A DNA stretch of 17,397 nt, taken from Chloroflexota bacterium (GTDB lineage: Bacteria > Chloroflexota > Dehalococcoidia > SM23-28-2 > RBG-16-64-32). The notes below the pieces were generated by a model. It saw only the letters and a list, made by a program, of their open reading frames with translations, had not been told where the DNA came from and did no database searches. The DNA lies in contig JADFKX010000022.1 in assembly GCA_022564695.1 (NCBI GenBank), forward strand, positions 1 to 17,397, given 5' to 3'. The translations under genes and the position numbers were made by a program. This document shows positions 1 to 7,059 of this stretch, in pieces. Position 1 is the stretch's first letter, and every line of letters begins with the position of its first letter.

Positions 1-95
1 AGGCTGCCGCCCGTGACCGCCATTACGGCGATCACGCCCGCGGCTGCCAGCCCCAGATGCCGCGTCGTTATGAGCTTCGTCTTCTCGTCTGCCAT
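1..95 (-). CDS. N-terminus of an unidentified single-pass membrane or exported protein (partial)
   Basis: Reading leftward from an ATG at 95-93, an open frame of 31 codons runs off the window edge without a stop. It begins MADEKTKLITTRHLGL and continues into a hydrophobic, Ala/Val/Ile-rich stretch (about residues 14-27). The charged N-terminus followed by a hydrophobic segment suggests a signal anchor or signal peptide. A GAGG lies three bases before the ATG, rather close for a ribosome binding site. The gene is divergent from glcD. The family cannot be named from 31 residues. An overlapping plus-strand frame (13-333) lacks any ribosome binding site and runs into glcD, so I take it as chance. 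Confidence 0.45.
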   Translation of the reverse strand, partial: MADEKTKLITTRHLGLAAAGVIAVMAVTGGS

Positions 96-314
96 GCGCC
101 TCGTTCGAGCCCGCGCCGGGCGGGCCCGCCTCCACATAGACAGACGCGGCAGTATTAGGAAAAGTAACGCCCAAATAAGTGTAAATAATATTAGAGGGCG
201 GCTGATAGCGGGCCTTACGCCCAATTCTTCGTTCCTTATGTCGAATTACCCCCGGTATCGCAGCGCTGGCCGCTTAGTATACACTCTTGCGCGCTCGGTG
301 CTAGACTTTGAGTT
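96..314. promoter_or_regulatory. Divergent intergenic region upstream of glcD
   Basis: These 219 bases separate the minus-strand partial gene from glcD and must hold promoters for both. An A/T-rich island lies at about 150-195, unlike the GC-rich flanks. A perfect 12-bp palindrome, GGCGGGCCCGCC, lies at 119-130 near the start of the minus-strand gene. TATACA at 278-283 could be a -10 element for glcD, but I see no matching -35 at normal spacing, so no promoter is claimed. Confidence 0.3.
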
Positions 315-1763
315 GTGCCGAATCCCAGCCTGATCCGCGACCTTAGCCGCGTCGTAGGCCGCAAATTGGTCCTGCACGAACCCGAGGACCTCCTGGTCTA
401 CGAGTACGATGCGACGATCGAGCGCGGCCTGCCGGAGGCCGTAGTTGTCCCCGACAGCGCCGACCAGGTCGCCGAGGTTGTGCGCATCGCTCGCCGTCAT
501 AATGCGCCCGTCACCGCTCGCGGCGCCGGCACCGGCCTCTCCGGTGGCGCTATCCCCTGCGACGGCGGCATCGTCATCGTGACCTCCCGCATGAACCGCA
601 TCCTGGAGGTGGACGCCGATAACCGCATAGCCATCGTGGAGCCCGGCGTCATCAACCAGGACATCACGGACGCCGTCTCCGGCCACGGCCTCTACTACGC
701 CCCCGACCCTTCCAGCCAGAAGGTCTGCACCATCGGCGGTAACGTGGCGGAGAACGCCGGCGGCCCCCATTGCCTGCGCTACGGCACCACCACCAACCAC
801 GTCCTCGGCCTGGAGATCGTGACGCCGGATGGCGACCTTGTCTGGCTTGGCGGCAAGACCGTCGATCCCCCCGGCTACGACCTCACCGGCCTCGTCGTCG
901 GCTCCGAGGGCACGATCTGCATCGTCACCAAGGTCATCGTCCGCCTTATGGACTGCCCCCAATCCACCGTCACCCTGCTCGCCATCTTCGATGAGGTAGA
1001 TCAGGCGTCCCACGCCGTCTCCGCCATCATCGGCCAGGGGATCATTCCCGCCGCCCTGGAGATGATGGACCGTAATACCATGCGGGCCGTCGAAGAGGCC
1101 GTGCAGGCAGGCTACCCGCCGGACGCCGGCGCCGTGCTCCTCATCGAGGTCGACGGCCTGGAGGAGGAGACCCGCGAGCAGGCCGACTCCGTTCGCGCCG
1201 TGTGCGAGGAGTTGGGCTCCCGCGAGCTGCGCATCGGCTTCTCAGCTGAGGATCGGGAGCGGCTGTGGGCGGGGCGCAAGGGCGCGCTGGGAGCGCTGGG
1301 GCGCCTGGCGCCCTCCTACTACATCCTGGACGGAGTCGTCCCCCGCAGCAAGCTGCCCGCCGTGCTACGCGGCGTCTACGAGGCCTGCGACACCTTTGGC
1401 TTCCAGGTGGCCAACGTCTTCCACGCCGGCGACGGCAACCTCCACCCCAACATCATGTTCGACGAGCGCGTCCCCGGCGCCACCCAGCGCGTGCTGGACC
1501 TGGGCGAGGTGATCATGCGCCTCTGCGTGGAGGCCGGCGGCACAATCACCGGCGAGCACGGCGTGGGCTACGAGAAGCGCAACTACATGTCCTGGATCTT
1601 CTCCGAGGACGATCTGGATGTGATGGCCAGCATCAAGCTGGCCTTCGGCGCTACCGACTTATTCAACCCGGGGAAGGTGTTCCCCTCCTCCAAGGGCTGC
1701 GGCGAGGTCTCCTCCCGCATGAAGGCCGCCATCGCCAAGGTGGGGCCGGATGCCTACGTCTAG
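315..1763 (+). CDS. glcD: Glycolate oxidase FAD subunit GlcD (FAD-linked 2-hydroxyacid oxidase)
   Basis: The 482-aa protein is the FAD-binding catalytic subunit of membrane-associated glycolate oxidase. It oxidises glycolate (or a similar 2-hydroxyacid such as D-lactate) to the 2-oxo acid and passes electrons to GlcF and the quinone pool. The N-terminal PCMH-type FAD domain shows RGAGTGLSGGA at residues 69-79 and GGNVAENAGG at 141-150. The C-terminal FAD-oxidase domain shows HAGDGNLHPN at 370-379 and GEHGVGYEK at 413-421, the usual substrate and flavin-side motifs. Length is normal for GlcD. The start is GTG at 315, because the protein then begins at the usual position before the first helix (LIRDLSRVVG). 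The 3' end overlaps glcE by 14 bases. glcE and glcF follow, which favours glycolate oxidase over a stand-alone D-lactate dehydrogenase. Exact substrate is uncertain. Confidence 0.93.
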   Translation: MPNPSLIRDLSRVVGRKLVLHEPEDLLVYEYDATIERGLPEAVVVPDSADQVAEVVRIARRHNAPVTARGAGTGLSGGAIPCDGGIVIVTSRMNRILEVDADNRIAIVEPGVINQDITDAVSGHGLYYAPDPSSQKVCTIGGNVAENAGGPHCLRYGTTTNHVLGLEIVTPDGDLVWLGGKTVDPPGYDLTGLVVGSEGTICIVTKVIVRLMDCPQSTVTLLAIFDEVDQASHAVSAIIGQGIIPAALEMMDRNTMRAVEEAVQAGYPPDAGAVLLIEVDGLEEETREQADSVRAVCEELGSRELRIGFSAEDRERLWAGRKGALGALGRLAPSYYILDGVVPRSKLPAVLRGVYEACDTFGFQVANVFHAGDGNLHPNIMFDERVPGATQRVLDLGEVIMRLCVEAGGTITGEHGVGYEKRNYMSWIFSEDDLDVMASIKLAFGATDLFNPGKVFPSSKGCGEVSSRMKAAIAKVGPDAYV

Positions 1764-3069
1764 GACCACCGGCATGGTCAAGCAGGCATCACTGCTCAGC
1801 CAGTTGCAGGCCATCGTCGGCGCCGACGGGGTCAGGCGGGACGATGAGCTCTCCAACTTCGCCGTCGACGGCCTGACGCCGCAGGCGGCGGTCGCGCCCT
1901 CCAGCTACGAGCAGGTCGCGGAGGTGCTTCGCTACGCCCACACAGAGGGGCTGGCCGTCATCCCCCGCGGCGGCGGCACTCACATGCACATCGGCAACGT
2001 GCCCGGCCGCTACGACATCGGCCTCAGCCTGTTGCGGCTCGATCAGGTGGTTGAGCACGAGCCGGCCGACCTCACCGTAACCTGCCAGGCCGGCATCACC
2101 CTGGACCGGCTCCAGCGCCACCTGGGACAGCACGGCCAGCTCGTCCCCCTGGATCCTGCGTGGGGAGAAGAGACGACGATAGGCGGCATCCTGGCCGCCA
2201 ACGCCTCCGGCCCATCGCGCCACGCCTACGGCGCCCCCCGCGACTTCACCATCGGCCTGAAGGTGGTGACCGCAGACGGCCGCATCACCAAGGCGGGCGG
2301 CCGCGTGGTGAAGAACGTGGCCGGCTACGACCTTTGCAAGCTGTACATAGGGTCGCTCGGCACGTTGGGCGTGATCGTGGAGGCCGGCTTCAAGCTCGCG
2401 CCGACGCCAAAGGTTGAGCGAACCGTTATCGCCACCTTCGATACACCCGGCCAGGCCTGCGCCTTCGCCGCCGATCTGCAACATCGCCGCCTCAGCCTGC
2501 GCGCTGTCCAGCTACTCAACGCCACCGCGGCTTCCGCCGTCGGGCTAGCCCAGCAAGGGCTCTGCGCCCTCGTCCTGGATCTAGCCGGCACGCCTCAGGC
2601 CGTGGAGCGCTCCCGCCGCGAGATAGGCGAACTGGCGCAGGACGCCGCCGCCGACCTCCGTGACGAAGAGAACGCCGCAATGGCGTGGCAGAGCAGAATG
2701 CGACCCGGCTCCGCCGAGGAACCGTATCTCTTATGCAAAGCCGCCACCCTGCCCACGCATCTTCCTGCACTAATCGAGTCCCTAGAGACCGTGGCTGGGC
2801 CGCCCCACATCCTCGCCTTACCCACGGTGGGCGTCCTTTACGCCTCCTGGCCCCGACTTGAGGACGCCGAAGCGGCCATAGGCCGTCTGCGCACAGCGGT
2901 GACCGCGCTAGACGGCTCCCTCGTCCTGGAGCGCTGCCCCCTGGACATCAAGCCCCGCCTGGATGTCTTCGGCGACCCACCCCCATCCTTCGACCTCATG
3001 CGCCGCGTGAAGGAGCAGTTCGATCCCAAGGGCGTCCTCAGCCCCGGACGCCAGGTGGGGAGGCTCTGA
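1750..3069 (+). CDS. glcE: Glycolate oxidase subunit GlcE (second FAD-binding subunit)
   Basis: The 439-aa protein is the second FAD-binding subunit of the GlcDEF complex. A PCMH-type FAD domain occupies about residues 40-220, with IPRGGGTHMHIGN at 71-83, TTIGGILAANASGP at 142-155 and VVKNVAGYDL at 186-195. The last of these is typical of GlcE. The C-terminus (FDPKGVLSPGR) matches the usual end of the family. The start at 1750 overlaps the last codons of glcD and is preceded by a G-rich stretch (GGTGGGG). An ATG at 1774 (MVKQASLL), just after the glcD stop, with AGGA eight bases upstream, is a fair alternative and would lose only eight unconserved residues. The stop overlaps the glcF start by one base (TGATG), so translation is probably coupled. 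Confidence 0.9.
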   Translation: MPTSRTTGMVKQASLLSQLQAIVGADGVRRDDELSNFAVDGLTPQAAVAPSSYEQVAEVLRYAHTEGLAVIPRGGGTHMHIGNVPGRYDIGLSLLRLDQVVEHEPADLTVTCQAGITLDRLQRHLGQHGQLVPLDPAWGEETTIGGILAANASGPSRHAYGAPRDFTIGLKVVTADGRITKAGGRVVKNVAGYDLCKLYIGSLGTLGVIVEAGFKLAPTPKVERTVIATFDTPGQACAFAADLQHRRLSLRAVQLLNATAASAVGLAQQGLCALVLDLAGTPQAVERSRREIGELAQDAAADLRDEENAAMAWQSRMRPGSAEEPYLLCKAATLPTHLPALIESLETVAGPPHILALPTVGVLYASWPRLEDAEAAIGRLRTAVTALDGSLVLERCPLDIKPRLDVFGDPPPSFDLMRRVKEQFDPKGVLSPGRQVGRL

Positions 3070-4340
3070 TGGCGGATAACCCTCCCTTCTCGGGGCCATT
3101 CGCCCCCAGCGACGCCGACCTATCCCGCTGTGTCCGCTGCGGCCTCTGCCTCGAGTCCTGCCCCACCTACACCGAGACCGGCCTGGAGACCGAGTCGCCC
3201 CGCGGACGACTCTACCTCATCAAGGCGATCGCCGAGGAGCGGATCGAAGCCACTCCAACGGTGGTCGGCCACCTGGACCTCTGCCTTCAGTGCCGCAATT
3301 GCGAGGCCGTCTGTCCCTCCGGCGTCCCTTACGGGCGCATCATGGAGGGAGCGCGCGCGGAGATCCTGGCCAACCGACCTCCTCTGTCCTGGCGGCTGCG
3401 CGCCCTCTTCCTGCGCGAGGTCATCGCCCGGCCGCGCCGCATGGCCGCCTTCGCCACGCTCCTCCGCCTTTACCGCGCCTCCGGCCTGCGCTGGCTGGCC
3501 GAACGCGCGCCCTTTCTGCGCGAGCGCGTTATCCTGGCGCCCACCATATCCGGCCCCACCTTCCGCGCACGCGGAGTCCTCGCCCGCCCGCTGGGCGAGG
3601 CACGAGGGAGAGTCGCCCTGCTCATCGGTTGCATCATGCCCCACGCCTACGGCCGCGTCCACGAAGCCACCGTCCGCGTACTGGCCCGCAACGGCTTCGA
3701 GGTGGTGGCGCCACCACAACAGGCCTGCTGCGGCGCCCTCCACGCCCACAACGGCGACCGCCCCACGGCCCGCGCCCTCGCCCGCCGCAACATCGACGCC
3801 TTCCTGGATGCGCAGGTCAGCACGATCGCCGTCAACTCCGCTGGCTGCGGCTCCGCCATGAAGGAGTACGGCGAGCTGCTAGCCGATGACCCCGATTACG
3901 CCGAGAAGGCGGGGCGCTTCGCCAGAATGGTAAAGGACGTGACGGAGCTGCCCCTCGAGGCGCCGACCGGCCGCGTCGAGGCCGACGTCACCTTTCAAGA
4001 CCCCTGCCACCTGGCCCACGCCCAGCGCATCACCAGCGCCCCGCGAGAGCTGCTGGCCGCCATCCCCGGCCTGCGACTGGTGGAGATGGCGCAGCCTGAC
4101 CGCTGCTGCGGCAGCGCCGGCATCTACTCCCTGGCTCACCGCGAGATGTCGCTAGCTATTCTCGATGGCAAGATGCGGGAGATCGCCGACACCGGCGCCG
4201 GTGTCATCGCCACCGCCAACCCCGGCTGCATGGCGCAACTGGAGGCCGGCCTGCGCCGTCACCGCCTCCCGGGACGCGTCGTCCACGTGGTGGAGTTGCT
4301 GGACGAGGCCTACGGGCGGTCAGGCGAGGCTTACAAGTGA
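3069..4340 (+). CDS. glcF: Glycolate oxidase iron-sulphur subunit GlcF
   Basis: The 423-aa iron-sulphur subunit carries electrons from the flavin subunits towards the membrane quinone pool. Two 4Fe-4S ferredoxin motifs are complete: C21-x2-C24-x2-C27-x3-C31-P and C72-x2-C75-x2-C78-x3-C82-P. Two CCG (heterodisulphide-reductase-type) domains follow. The first has C188, C220-C221-G222 and C260, the second C313 (DPCH), C346-C347-G348 and C387. All expected cysteines are present, so the protein looks intact. The ATG shares a base with the glcE stop. No malate synthase or glcC-type regulator follows, so the fate of the glyoxylate is not shown here. Confidence 0.93.
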   Translation: MADNPPFSGPFAPSDADLSRCVRCGLCLESCPTYTETGLETESPRGRLYLIKAIAEERIEATPTVVGHLDLCLQCRNCEAVCPSGVPYGRIMEGARAEILANRPPLSWRLRALFLREVIARPRRMAAFATLLRLYRASGLRWLAERAPFLRERVILAPTISGPTFRARGVLARPLGEARGRVALLIGCIMPHAYGRVHEATVRVLARNGFEVVAPPQQACCGALHAHNGDRPTARALARRNIDAFLDAQVSTIAVNSAGCGSAMKEYGELLADDPDYAEKAGRFARMVKDVTELPLEAPTGRVEADVTFQDPCHLAHAQRITSAPRELLAAIPGLRLVEMAQPDRCCGSAGIYSLAHREMSLAILDGKMREIADTGAGVIATANPGCMAQLEAGLRRHRLPGRVVHVVELLDEAYGRSGEAYK

Positions 4341-4385
4341 GGGTTGTTGGCCGCAGATAAACACAGGTCAAACACGCCTCGAAAT

Positions 4386-4408
4386 GTAGAGGCGACATTC
4401 ATGTCGCC
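4386..4408 (+). repeat. REP-like palindrome preceded by GTAG
   Basis: GTAG at 4386-4389 is followed after one base by an 8-bp perfect inverted repeat, GGCGACAT (4391-4398) and ATGTCGCC (4401-4408), with a two-base centre. A GTAG tetranucleotide just 5' of an imperfect or perfect palindrome is the known signature of REP elements mobilised by RAYT transposases. A similar layout occurs at 14758-14801 on the other strand, with a different stem. No RAYT gene is in the window. That it is dispersed in the genome is inference. Confidence 0.5.
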
Positions 4409-4451
4409 ATCATCGGCGTGAGGGCCAGAAGCCCGGTGGGGCCGCCGCTAC

Positions 4452-4513
4452 CCACGGATAAATCTTAGCGGGTAGGCCTGAATTCACCGGCTGTTCACCC
4501 ATATTATCCGTGG
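4452..4513. repeat. 10-bp inverted repeat with 42-nt spacer
   Basis: CCACGGATAA at 4452-4461 is matched perfectly by TTATCCGTGG at 4504-4513. The long spacer makes a stable RNA hairpin less likely than a pair of dispersed repeat units in opposite orientation or a protein-binding pair. A degenerate relative (GCAGATAAACACAG) lies near 4354. Confidence 0.45.
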
Positions 4514-4685
4514 CTTAACTGTTGCGCCGCCGCCCCAGTGCAATACTGAACACGGGCAGCGATGGCTTCCTCAGAAGTACAACCGCAGGAATGCCTGAAG
4601 CGGTCTGCGGAAGCATTTACTAGAGGCGCACAATTCGAGATATCAATCGCCTATCAAAGATACAGCGAAACCCTCCTCTGAAGAG

Positions 4686-4712
4686 TGTAACGGCAATGCC
4701 TATCCCTGCGTC
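4686..4712 (+). promoter_or_regulatory. Candidate ECF-type promoter of the sigma factor operon
   Basis: TGTAAC (4686-4691) and CGTC (4709-4712) are separated by 17 bases. This fits the AAC-N16/17-CGT architecture used by many ECF sigma factors, which often drive their own operon. It would give a leader of roughly 90 bases to the ATG at 4810. The motif is short and could occur by chance. Confidence 0.25.
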
Positions 4713-4809
4713 TATTGTTCGTCCTACATCCAGTGCTAGCCCTCGGTCTCCCCAAAGGCCATCGGCAAAACCCGGCCTGGCAGGCGCCGAGGATCGAAGG
4801 AAGGGGCGA

Positions 4810-5430
4810 ATGCGTACCACTCTAGCCGGAAGAACGAATAGCGCAGCAGCAACAGCAGCAGCCACCAGAGACCAGACCCGTGTCCGCCGCTCTCCTCCCG
4901 CCAGCGCGAGAGGCCTACAGCTCAGCGAGTTCGCCGAGCTGTACGATCAGTACTTCCCGAAAGTCTTCGCATACGTCTACGGACGGGTTCAGCACAAGGA
5001 AGCTTCGCTGGACATCGTCTCGGACGTCTTCGAAAAGGCGTTCGTTAAGAAGCAGTCCTTACGGTCCATGGAGGCGTTCGGTTCGTGGCTGTTCACGATA
5101 GCCCGCAACGAAGTCGCTTCCCACTGGCGCAAGGAGAAGCCCGCGGCCAAAGCGCTTCAAGACGCCGCCTGGCACATCGAGATGAACCAGCAGCCGACCA
5201 GCCCTGAGGACACTCTCCTTCATCGCGAGCGGCTCAGCCACTTGGTCTCGCTCCTACGCCAGCTCCCGCCGCGAGAGCAGGAGATCATCTCCCTCAAGTT
5301 TGATGCGGAGCTCACCAACCGTGAGATATCCAGCATCCTCAACACCAGTGAGGTGAACGTACGCGTCACTATCTTCCGCGCCCTCCGCAAGCTGCGGGAG
5401 CGCATGGCGAAGCAGCAAGAAGCTAGTTAA
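4810..5430 (+). CDS. ECF-family RNA polymerase sigma factor
   Basis: The 206-aa protein is a sigma-70 family ECF factor that directs RNA polymerase to a small regulon. The sigma-2 region spans about residues 41-110 (FAELYDQYFPKVFAYVYGRV, then AFGSWLFTIARNEVASHWR, the -10 recognition and melting part). The sigma-4 region spans about 142-198 (LPPREQEIISLKF, then the helix-turn-helix LTNREISSILNTSEVNVRV, -35 recognition). Region 3 is absent, as expected. The start at 4810 has AAGGGG three bases upstream. The frame is open further upstream, but only with non-conserved sequence. An Ala/Thr-rich N-terminal tail of about 35 residues precedes the conserved part. The stop lies two bases before the next ATG, so it is co-translated with the membrane protein that probably controls it. 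Confidence 0.88.
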   Translation: MRTTLAGRTNSAAATAAATRDQTRVRRSPPASARGLQLSEFAELYDQYFPKVFAYVYGRVQHKEASLDIVSDVFEKAFVKKQSLRSMEAFGSWLFTIARNEVASHWRKEKPAAKALQDAAWHIEMNQQPTSPEDTLLHRERLSHLVSLLRQLPPREQEIISLKFDAELTNREISSILNTSEVNVRVTIFRALRKLRERMAKQQEAS

Positions 5431-5432
5431 CT

Positions 5433-6803
5433 ATGCGTGACGAGGATCGGGCAGACAAGCTGGCCAAGGCCATCGAGGAGATGGTCCAAGGCCACATGCC
5501 CGAGGGGCTTGGCGACGAAGAGCTTGATGAGCTTCTGCAGATAGCCAAGATCCGACTTGACGCCGGTCAGTTGGCAGCCAGGGCAGGCGCCGAGGCCAAG
5601 GCCGAAGTGCTGAAGCGCGTTATGGACCGTTTGGGTTCTCTTCAGGAGAGCGACAACCTCGATCCCGACTGCCTTCCTACCGCCAGCGATTCCGCAAAGG
5701 AGATCACGTCCGGCGATAGCGACCCTGAGCAACTGGATATCCAAGGGTTACAAGACATCGTTGGCCTGCGGCACAGAATGGCGGAGCGCGCCGCCACCAT
5801 CTCTGAGAGTCACCGTGAAGCCGTCTGGCAGCGTGTGCAGGCTCACATTCAGGCAGAGCAGTCAGAGAAGCGCGGCCTCTTCCGCTGGCCATTCCGCCGG
5901 CGCGATCGAGAGGCCGTGGATTTCAGCGCTGCCCTCGACCGCATGATCCTTGGCAAGCCCATGTTGGAGAATCAAGACTCCAAGCTGTCAGACCTGATAC
6001 GCGTTGCGCGCGTCCGCCGCGCTGCCGCCGAGACGGCCAGCGCCGGCTTCGTCGACCAGCAGGCACGGGTCTGGGCGCGCATTAGGCCGCGCCTAATGAC
6101 GCGTCGGGACCCGTCTCGGCATTCACCCGTCTTCCAACGTCATGGCGCGGCGCCCTGGCCGAAGCTTGCCGCCGCTGGCGCTGTTATCGCCTTGGTCATC
6201 GCCGCCCTGGGCCCCATACCAGCCACAGGCCTGGCGCACCATCCGGCTGCCGAGTTCGCGCGTTTCGTGGGCGGCCATATCGGAGTGGTCGAGACCTCGG
6301 CCCCGCCGACGGTGCCGCCGGTAACCGAGGTCATCGAAGGCAACAACACCGCAGCCGACCAAGCCAGCACCCTCCTTGGCCAGACAGTGTACACGCCTAC
6401 ATTCATGCCAGCCGGCTACCATGAGACATCGTCCAGGTACTTCCCCAAAGCGATCATAGCCGAATCCGGCGGCGTGTTTGTCCTGGCGTATGAGGACTCT
6501 GGCATGGGGGGGAACCCCGAAACCATCCTCATCTTCCAGGAGCGCACATCCGGTAGCAGCATCGCCGTGGAGCAGGGCTTCGCCCAGGACATACGGCTAT
6601 CCAACGGCACCCCCGCCACCTGGATTAGCGGCACCTGGCGGACACTTGACAGCACTATTATCTGGGGCGAAGGCGACGCGTTGACCATCATCTTCGACCT
6701 CCATGGGCTGCGTACCGTTATCCAGACCACGGACAGCAGCCTTCCCCTGCAGGAGATCGTGGCCATCGCCAATGGCCTGGCGCAACAGGCCACACCCGAT
6801 TAA
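5433..6803 (+). CDS. Putative membrane anti-sigma factor with repeated cytoplasmic module and DUF4367 C-terminal domain
   Basis: The 456-aa protein has a long helical, charged N-terminal part (1-240), one membrane segment (about 245-266) and an outer C-terminal domain (about 318-450) resembling DUF4367, which begins TPTFMPAGYH. This topology, together with its position two bases after an ECF sigma gene, suggests a membrane-bound anti-sigma factor that senses an envelope signal and releases the sigma factor. The usual zinc anti-sigma motif (HxxxCxxC) is absent. Instead a module seems to occur three times in the cytoplasmic part: residues 8-67, about 102-139 (second half only) and 162-221. Each has an L..L[IL]..A..R pattern followed by an R-rich helix. 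A Pro/Thr-rich linker (288-300) follows the membrane segment. The anti-sigma role is inference; no interaction motif is recognised. Confidence 0.65.
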   Translation: MRDEDRADKLAKAIEEMVQGHMPEGLGDEELDELLQIAKIRLDAGQLAARAGAEAKAEVLKRVMDRLGSLQESDNLDPDCLPTASDSAKEITSGDSDPEQLDIQGLQDIVGLRHRMAERAATISESHREAVWQRVQAHIQAEQSEKRGLFRWPFRRRDREAVDFSAALDRMILGKPMLENQDSKLSDLIRVARVRRAAAETASAGFVDQQARVWARIRPRLMTRRDPSRHSPVFQRHGAAPWPKLAAAGAVIALVIAALGPIPATGLAHHPAAEFARFVGGHIGVVETSAPPTVPPVTEVIEGNNTAADQASTLLGQTVYTPTFMPAGYHETSSRYFPKAIIAESGGVFVLAYEDSGMGGNPETILIFQERTSGSSIAVEQGFAQDIRLSNGTPATWISGTWRTLDSTIIWGEGDALTIIFDLHGLRTVIQTTDSSLPLQEIVAIANGLAQQATPD

Positions 6804-6824
6804 GGCATCGACCCCATCGATACG

Positions 6825-6859
6825 AAGTGAGGCCCCGGGAATCCCGGGGCCTCACTTTT
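6825..6859 (+). terminator. Strong intrinsic terminator of the sigma/anti-sigma operon
   Basis: A perfect 15-bp stem, AAGTGAGGCCCCGGG (6825-6839) and CCCGGGGCCTCACTT (6843-6857), has a three-base loop and ends in TTTT (6856-6859). It lies 21 bases after the stop of the membrane protein gene. Read on the minus strand the stem is the same but the following tract is TTCGTATC, so it may also weakly end the minus-strand operon whose last gene stops at 6878. Confidence 0.85.
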
Positions 6860-6877
6860 GGTCAAATTCCTGTGAGC

Positions 6878-7057
6878 CTACTCCAGGTCATCCTTCACGC
6901 GTCTCTCCCGCAACAGTTCATACAGCAGGTTCTCAACCACCATCAGCAATAGGAGTACCTGACGCTGCTGACGGCGGGGCATCTGCGCCAGCATGTGCAG
7001 GAGATCAGGGTCAACCTTCTCGGCCAGGGCGATGCGGTCCTCAGACAAGTCCGCCAT
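6878..7057 (-). CDS. Small 59-aa protein: tail domain of the adjacent XRE regulators without the HTH
   Basis: A 59-aa frame on the minus strand starts with ATG at 7057-7055, two bases after the stop of the XRE gene at 7060, and ends with TAG at 6880-6878. Residues 15-42 (VDPDLLHMLAQMPRRQQRQV and on) align without gaps to the C-terminal tail of both XRE proteins here: IDPDLLRYLGRLPRDRQRRL at residues 85-104 of one, and VDPDLLRFLARLPLDQQRYL at 84-103 of the other. It has no helix-turn-helix. The N-terminal 14 residues and the acidic/basic end are unique. The tight spacing implies translational coupling. The arrangement recalls SinI, which lacks the HTH and binds the tail of SinR, so an antagonist or dimer partner is a reasonable inference. 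No named family is recognised. Confidence 0.7.
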   Translation of the reverse strand: MADLSEDRIALAEKVDPDLLHMLAQMPRRQQRQVLLLLMVVENLLYELLRERRVKDDLE

Positions 7058-7059
7058 GC

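Larger units (their letters stand above)
4341..4809. other. Non-coding spacer between glcF and the sigma factor gene
   Basis: These 469 bases show no convincing gene. They hold a GTAG-led palindrome (4386-4408), a 10-bp inverted repeat with a long loop (4452-4513), a GCAGATAAACACAG motif near 4354 resembling the arms of that repeat, and an ECF-type promoter-like sequence (4686-4712). No clear glcF terminator with a T-run is visible. The reading frame of the sigma factor stays open upstream to 4696, but that extension is Pro/Ser/Arg-rich, has no ribosome binding site and is not part of the family. Confidence 0.6.

Noticed and set aside
246..1013. Long minus-strand open frame opposite glcD
   Set aside because: It is the antisense shadow of a GC-rich gene. 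glcD carries clear family motifs throughout, and the shadow is low-complexity Gly/Asp/Ala/Val.
3130..3861. Plus-strand frame of 243 codons inside glcF
   Set aside because: Ser/Pro/Ala/Arg-rich frame-shifted shadow. All iron-sulphur motifs are in the glcF frame.
4696..4809. N-terminal extension of the sigma factor to 4696
   Set aside because: The 38 extra residues are Pro/Ser/Arg-rich and have no ribosome binding site, while the ATG at 4810 has AAGGGG just upstream.
6825..6859. Fully bidirectional terminator serving both operons
   Set aside because: The stem is symmetric, but only the plus strand ends in TTTT. The minus-strand tract is interrupted, so I claim it only for the plus-strand operon.
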